From Panulirus ornatus (Eukaryota; Arthropoda; Malacostraca; Decapoda; Palinuridae): a stretch of DNA of 64,000 bases. The DNA lies in NCBI RefSeq assembly GCF_036320965.1, contig NC_092262.1:8074072-8138071 (forward strand), given 5' to 3'. Both the position numbers and the translations under genes were made by a program. The notes beneath the pieces are model-generated. The model saw only the letters and a program-made list of their open reading frames with translations. It ran no database searches and was not told where the DNA came from. Shown in pieces: positions 58,365-64,000 of this stretch. The stretch's first letter is position 1; every line of letters begins with the position of its first letter.

Positions 58365-61300
58365 TGCTTTGTCGCTGTCTCCCGCGTTTGCGAGGTAGCG
58401 CAAGGAAACAGACGAAAGAAATGGCCCAACCCACCCCCATACACATGTATATACATACACGTCCACACACGCAAATATACATACCTACACAGCTTTCCAT
58501 GGTTTACCCCAGACGCTTCACATGCCCTGATTCAATCCACTGACAGCACGTCAACCCCGGTATACCACATCGATCCAATTCACTCTATTCCTTGCCCTCC
58601 TTTCACCCTCCTGCATGTTCAGGCCCCGATCACACAAAATCTTTTTCACTCCATCTTTCCACCTCCAATTTGGTCTCCCACTTCTCCTCGTTCCCTCCAC
58701 CTCCGACACATATATCCTCTTGGTCAATCTTTCCTCACTCATTCTCTCCATGTGCCCAAACCATTTCAAAACACCCTCTTCTGCTCTCTCAACCACGCAC
58801 TTTTTATTTCCACACATCTCTCTTACCCTTACGTTACTTACTCGATCAAACCACCTCACACCACACATTGTCCTCAAACATCTCATTTCCAGCACATCCA
58901 TCCTCCTGCGCATAACTCTATCCATAGCCCACGCCTCGCAACCATACAACATTGTTGGAACCACTATTCCTTCAAACATACCCATTTTTGCTTTCCGAGA
59001 TAATGTTCTCGACTTCCACACATTCTTCAAGGCTCCCAGGATTTTCGCCCCCTCCCCCACCCTATGATCCACTTCCGCTTCCATGGTTCCATCCGCTGCC
59101 AGATCCACTCCCAGATATCTAAAACACTTTACTTCTTCCAGTTTTTCTCCATTCAAACTTACCTCCCAATTGACTTGACCCTCAACACTACTGTACCTAA
59201 TAACCTTGCTCTTATTCACATTTACTCTTACCTTTCTTCTTTCACACACTTTACCAAACTCAGTCACCAGTTTCTGCAGTTTCTCACATGAATCAGCCAC
59301 CAGCGCTGTATCATCAGCGAACAACAACTGACTAGTCACACTTCCCAAGCTCTCTCATCCACAACAGACTTCATACTTGCCCCTCTTTCCAAAACTCTTG
59401 CATTCACCTCCCTAACAACCCCATCCATAAACAAATTAAACACCCATGGAGACATCACACACCCCTGCCGCAAACCTACATTCACTGAGAACCAATCACT
59501 TTCCTCTCTTCCTATACGTACACATGCCTTACATCCTCGATAAAAACTTTTCACTGCTTCTAACAACTTGCCTCCCACACCATATATTCTTGACACCTTC
59601 CACAGAGCATCTCTATCAACCTATCATATGCCTTCTCCAGATCCATAAATGCTACATACAAATCCATTTGCTTTTCTAAGTATTTCTCACATACATTCTT
59701 CAAAGCAAACACTTGATCCACACATCCTCTACCACTTCTGAAACCACATTGCTCTTCCCCAATCTGATGCTCTGTACATGCCTTCACCCTCTCAATCAAT
59801 ACCCTCCCATATAATTTACCAGGAATACTCAACAAACTTATACCTCTGAAATTTGAGCACTCACTCTTATCCCCTTTGCCTTTGTACAATGGCACTATGC
59901 ACGCATTCCGCCAATCCTCAGGCACCTCACCATGAGTCATACATACATTAAATAACCTTACCAACCAGTCAATAATACCGTCACCCCCTTGTTTAATAAA
60001 TTCCACTGCAATACCATCCAAACCTGCTGCCTTGCCGACTTTCATCTTCCGCAAAGCTTTTACTACCTCTTCTCTGTTTACCAAATCATTTTCCCTAACC
60101 CTCTCACTTTGCACACCACCTCGACCAAAACACCCTATATCTGCCACTCTATCATCAAACACATTCAACAAACCTTCAAAATACTCACTCCATCTCCTTC
60201 TCACATCACCACTACTTGTTATCACCTCCCCATTTGCGCCCTTCACTGAAGTTCCCATTTGCTCCCTTGTCTTACGCACTTTATTTACCTCCTTCCAAAA
60301 CATCTTTTTATTCTCCCTAAAATTTAATGATACTCTCTCACCCCAACTCTCATTTGCCCCCTTTTTCACCTCTTGCACCTTTCTTTTGACCTCCTGTCTC
60401 TTTCTTTTATACATCTCCCACTCAATTGCATTTTTTCCCAGCAAAAATCGTCCAAATGCCTCTCTCTTGAAGCTCTTTCACTAATAATCTTACTTCTTCA
60501 TCCCACCACTCACTACCCTTTCTAATCAACCCACCTCCCACTCTTCTCATGCCACAAGCATCTTTTGCGCAATCCATCATTGATTCCCTAAATACATCCC
60601 ATTCCTCCCCCACTCCCCTTACTTCCATTGTTCTCACCTTTTTCCATTCTGTACTCAGTCTCTCCTGGTACTTCCTCACACAAGTCTCCTTCCCAAGCTC
60701 ACTTACTCTCACCACCCTCTTCACCCCAACATTCACTCTTCTTTTCTGAAAACCCATACAAATCTTCACCTTACCCTCCACAAGATAATGATCAGACATC
60801 CCTCCAGTTGCACCTCTCAGCACATTAACATCCAAAAGTCTCTCTTTCGCGCGCCTATCAATTAACACGTAATCCAATAATGCTCTCTGGCCATCTCTCC
60901 TACTTACATACGTATACTTATGTATATCTCGCTTTTTAAACCAGGTGTTCCCAATCACCAGTCCTTTTTCAGCACATAAACCTACAAGCTCTTCACCATT
61001 TCCATTTACAACACTGAACACCCAATGTATACCAATTATTCCCTCAACTGCCACATTACTCACCTTTGCATTCAAATCACCCATCACTATAACCCGGTCT
61101 CGTGCATCAAAACCACTAACACGCTCATTCAGCTGCTCCCAAAACACTTGCCTCTCATGATCTTTCTTCTCATGCCCAGGTGCATATGCACCAATAATCA
61201 CCCATCTCTCTCCATCAACTTTCAGTTTTACCCATATTAATCGAGAATTTACTTTCTTACACTCTATCACATACTCCCACAACTCCTGTTTCAGGAGTAC

Positions 61301-61582
61301 TGCTACTCCTTCCCTTGCTCTTGTCCTCTCACTAACCCCTGACTTTACTCCCAAGACATTCCCAAACCACTCTTCCCCTTTACCCTTGAGCTTCGTTTCA
61401 CTTAGAGTCAAAACATCCAGGTTCCTTTCCTCAAACATACTACCTATGTCTCCTTTTTTCACATCTTGGTTACATCCACACACATTTAGACACCCCAGTC
61501 TGAGCCTTCGAGGAGGATGAGCACTCCCCGCGTGACTCCTTCTTCTGTTTCCCATTTTAGAAAGCATTTAGTCATAAAGACG

Positions 61583-61585
<3 letters not shown>
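58365..61585 (-). mobile_element. Near full-length RTE-type LINE (endonuclease plus reverse transcriptase), frame-disrupted
   Basis: About 3.2 kb. The minus frame 61567-60422 encodes an AP-endonuclease with N28 (LNVCG), E57 (SETKL), Y128 (GAYAPGH), D164/N166 (MGDLNA), D232 (LDYVLID) and SDH 258-260, all the expected catalytic residues. A one-base shift near 60468 joins it to the linker and RT (60444-59560; GFRSGRGCVDQVF, MDLEKAYD). A second shift is near 59622 and a 5-base insertion near 59335 sits just before LLFADDTALVA. The C-terminus ends VNWIDVVYRG, followed by the short 3' UTR and hairpin tail. No RNase H and no separate ORF1, as in RTE elements. The copy is dead but reconstructs the family's layout. 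Confidence 0.93.
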
Positions 61586-61648
<63 letters not shown>

Positions 61649-61938
61649 TTATGGTTGGGATACAATGACCTGTGGTCGTCTGAACTGTGAACCAACCAAT
61701 TTATATCAGCCAGACACTTAAAGGCTAAACCACCATTCCAAATTGGAATGACCCATCAATACATGTTGTATTGATGGGTCATGACTTCTATCTTCAAGGG
61801 GTTACAAGTATTACCTTGAAGTACAAGGCAGCAGTTATTGTTGTGGATGAAATGGCAACCTGAAATTGGATGTTTGAAGTTATTCAAGGTTATGAAATAG
61901 ACTTTTAAAATGTTGTAGCGTCTTTATGACTAAATGCT
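61563..61938. repeat. 23-bp perfect inverted repeat with nested hairpin at LINE 5' boundary
   Basis: 61563-61585 and 61916-61938 are exact reverse complements (AGCATTTAGTCATAAAGACG plus CTA). Between them lie (AT)n (61586-61646) and a second perfect 15-bp hairpin (61748-61762 / 61768-61782, ATGACCCATCAATAC). The left arm overlaps the LINE start region. Confidence 0.85.
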
Positions 61939-63242
61939 GGCAGTACTGTGGTAATGGACTGGTGGTATATTTTTATAGCGTTGTCTCTTATAATGGAAGA
62001 TAAGATATCTTTAATATCGCGACAGAGCAAAGGTATGGCACAACACGTCACGCCATATTTCTTTTTACCTATCCAGATCTATTGTATAATTTTCCCTATA
62101 CCACTGAAAAAGCAGATGGGGGGGAAAACTGAAAGTCTATTATCCAGGTCTATTACTGAAGCATTTTCTGAGCCAAAATGTGTGTGAGTGTGTGTCGTAG
62201 TGAGAGAAGCTTAGGTAAGTTGTCGACTAGGTTGAATAATATATAAATGATAAAGCATTATATTAGACCAAAATTAAGGTCATAAGGGTGTGTCCTGGGC
62301 CAGACTTGTACCATAAGCTAAGGTTTATGACGTAGTCTAATAATGTAACAATAATAGAATACATGGAAGGGCTATTTCATAATCTATAATGGTGAAAGAG
62401 GAAATCCACACTCTCTCTCTCTCTAACAGCCTAAACTGATAACAAGCAACATCATCTAACATAAATAAAAAGTTATTTACGTCCCTGGGTAACTACAGTG
62501 TTTGGAGGTCTTGGCACTTAGTAGGAAAGGTTGAAGGTCAGTGGCGTATGCGCCACACACACACACACACACAATATGCACTAGGGGGTGACGTGCGTGG
62601 CACAGACACACACACACACCCTTGCAAAGATGCCCAGAAAAAAAAATATGAACATATCTTTGTAGATGATTGTGAACAGGTCAAAGAGACAAACGTATTG
62701 AGGTGTTTCACTCAGTAGCCAGTGATGTCTGGAGGATTGAAGCAGACAAACCTAGCTAGCTGTCCTTGGTGTTCAAATTATTGCCTTGACAAGAATCAAA
62801 CATTCATGTTGGCAGACATATATTGAAGCCAAGCTCAAGTTACACATACTATGTATGTTTGTGGATGTTTATGGAAACCTTGATGCATTGAATGACGTAA
62901 ACTGGTATTTTGCTGTGAGTAAATAGTTGAATAATTATGTTCTCTTTAACAGTGTTGGTAACGAAGTGTGATATTGCCCTAATAGGCAAACACAGTCTTC
63001 TCTTGGATATATTTCAGTTATTCGCTGTAATATATATTGATTACTAGATGGATGAAGACTTTCGCAACTTTACTCTCCATCTGACCTAAAAATTTGACCT
63101 GTCGTATGACCTTCTATGGATACCTAAATCCCTAAAAAAACACGACCGTACCTTAATATAGAAGACGAATATACATGTATGACATGGTGGCAGTTCTGCT
63201 TTGGTCATACCTCCCTCATGATAGACGGGTGATGAACCCCAT
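61939..63242. other. Unique stretch with CA microsatellites, no gene recognised
   Basis: (CA)n at about 62553-62572 and 62607-62619; a short (CT)n near 62411-62424. No domain-bearing frame. Confidence 0.45.
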
Positions 63243-63985
63243 GTGGCAACTCAGTCATCCACCGATGACGTAGTGGCAACCCAGTCATCCACCGATGACG
63301 TAGTGTCACCCTCAGTCATCCACCGATGACGTAATGGCACTCCAGTCATCCACCGATGACGTAGTGTCACTCCAGTCATCCACCGATGACGTAGTGGCAC
63401 TCCAGTCATCCACCGATGACGTAGTGGCACCCTCAGTCATCCACCGATGACGTAGTGGCACTCCAGTCATCCACCGATGACGTAGTGGCACTCCAGTCAT
63501 CCACCGATGACGTAGTTCACCTCAGTCATCCACCAATGACGTAGTGACATTCGTAATTCACCGATGACGTAGTGTCACCCTCAGTCATCCACCGATGACG
63601 TAGTGTCACCCAAGTCATCCACCAATGACGTAATGACATTCGTAATCCACCGATGACGTAGTGGCACCCCAGTCATCCACCGATGACGTAGTGACATTCG
63701 TAATCCACCGATGACGTAGTGTCACCCAAGTCATCCACAGATGACGTAGTGGCACCCCAGTCATCCACCGATGACGTAGTGTCACCCAAGTCATCCACAG
63801 ATGACGCAGTGTCACCCGTCATCCACCGATGACGTAGTGACACTTCAGTCATCCACCGATGACGTAGTGACACTTCAGTCATCCACCGATGACGTACCTC
63901 TATCAGAGGGGGTGGCACTCCGGTGTCATCCACTATGTGGTACCCCCAGTGTCATCCACCGATCACGTGCCTTTAATCAGAAGCA
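63243..63985. repeat. ~30-bp minisatellite carrying TGACGTA
   Basis: About two dozen units built on CAGTCATCCACCGATGACGT followed by AGTGGCACTC. Spacers vary (GTGTCACC, GTGACATTCGTAATC). Most units carry GATGACGTAG, and CATC..GATG forms a small inverted repeat in each unit. The array degenerates after 63897 and runs to near the right edge. Confidence 0.94.
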
Positions 63986-64000
63986 GTGGCACCCGTGGAT

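Overview
This window is nuclear DNA of an arthropod, most likely a decapod crustacean (shrimp, lobster or crab grade). The evidence is two intron-containing animal genes with conserved splice sites, extreme (AT)n, (CA)n and minisatellite content, many copies of one RTE-clade LINE with an associated SINE, and short TTAGG-type repeats. The species cannot be named from the sequence alone. No bacterial operon, CRISPR array, rRNA or convincing tRNA gene was seen.

Layout. 0-17 kb is a repeat province. It holds about nine minisatellite arrays (units of 20 to 45 bp), three 3'-end copies of the LINE, two SINE copies and an unclassified interspersed repeat that also forms a near-perfect 60-bp inverted repeat. 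One GC-rich island with open frames on both strands (14143-14348) lies between two arrays and may be an exon. Four arrays (1-137, 7088-7690, 8537-9003, 9094-9276) share a GTGCTCA core and look like one diverging family.

20.8-30.8 kb is a complete protein-tyrosine sulfotransferase (TPST) gene on the + strand. It has five coding exons with canonical junctions and encodes 362 residues, with a type II membrane anchor and all expected catalytic residues. 37.2-45.0 kb is an RNF34/RFFL (CARP-type) E3 ubiquitin ligase gene on the - strand. It also has five coding exons and encodes 552 residues: N-terminal FYVE-like zinc finger, SAP-like segments, a long low-complexity linker carrying a 26-residue tandem repeat, and a C-terminal C3HC4 RING. 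The two genes converge, with stop codons about 6.4 kb apart. They belong to unrelated pathways (Golgi tyrosine sulfation; ubiquitylation), so no joint function is implied.

The introns and flanks hold old and young LINE copies. The most complete copy (58365-61585, - strand) has an AP-endonuclease domain plus reverse transcriptase broken by three frame disruptions. Two older, heavily decayed fragments of another non-LTR lineage lie near 34.8-35.1 kb and 56.2-56.9 kb. The window ends in a 30-bp minisatellite (63.25-63.9 kb) that repeats a TGACGTA word.

The most interesting observation is that the SINE and the RTE LINE share a 3' tail predicted to fold into the same hairpin, which suggests a LINE/SINE partnership. 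No new defence or metabolic system is visible.
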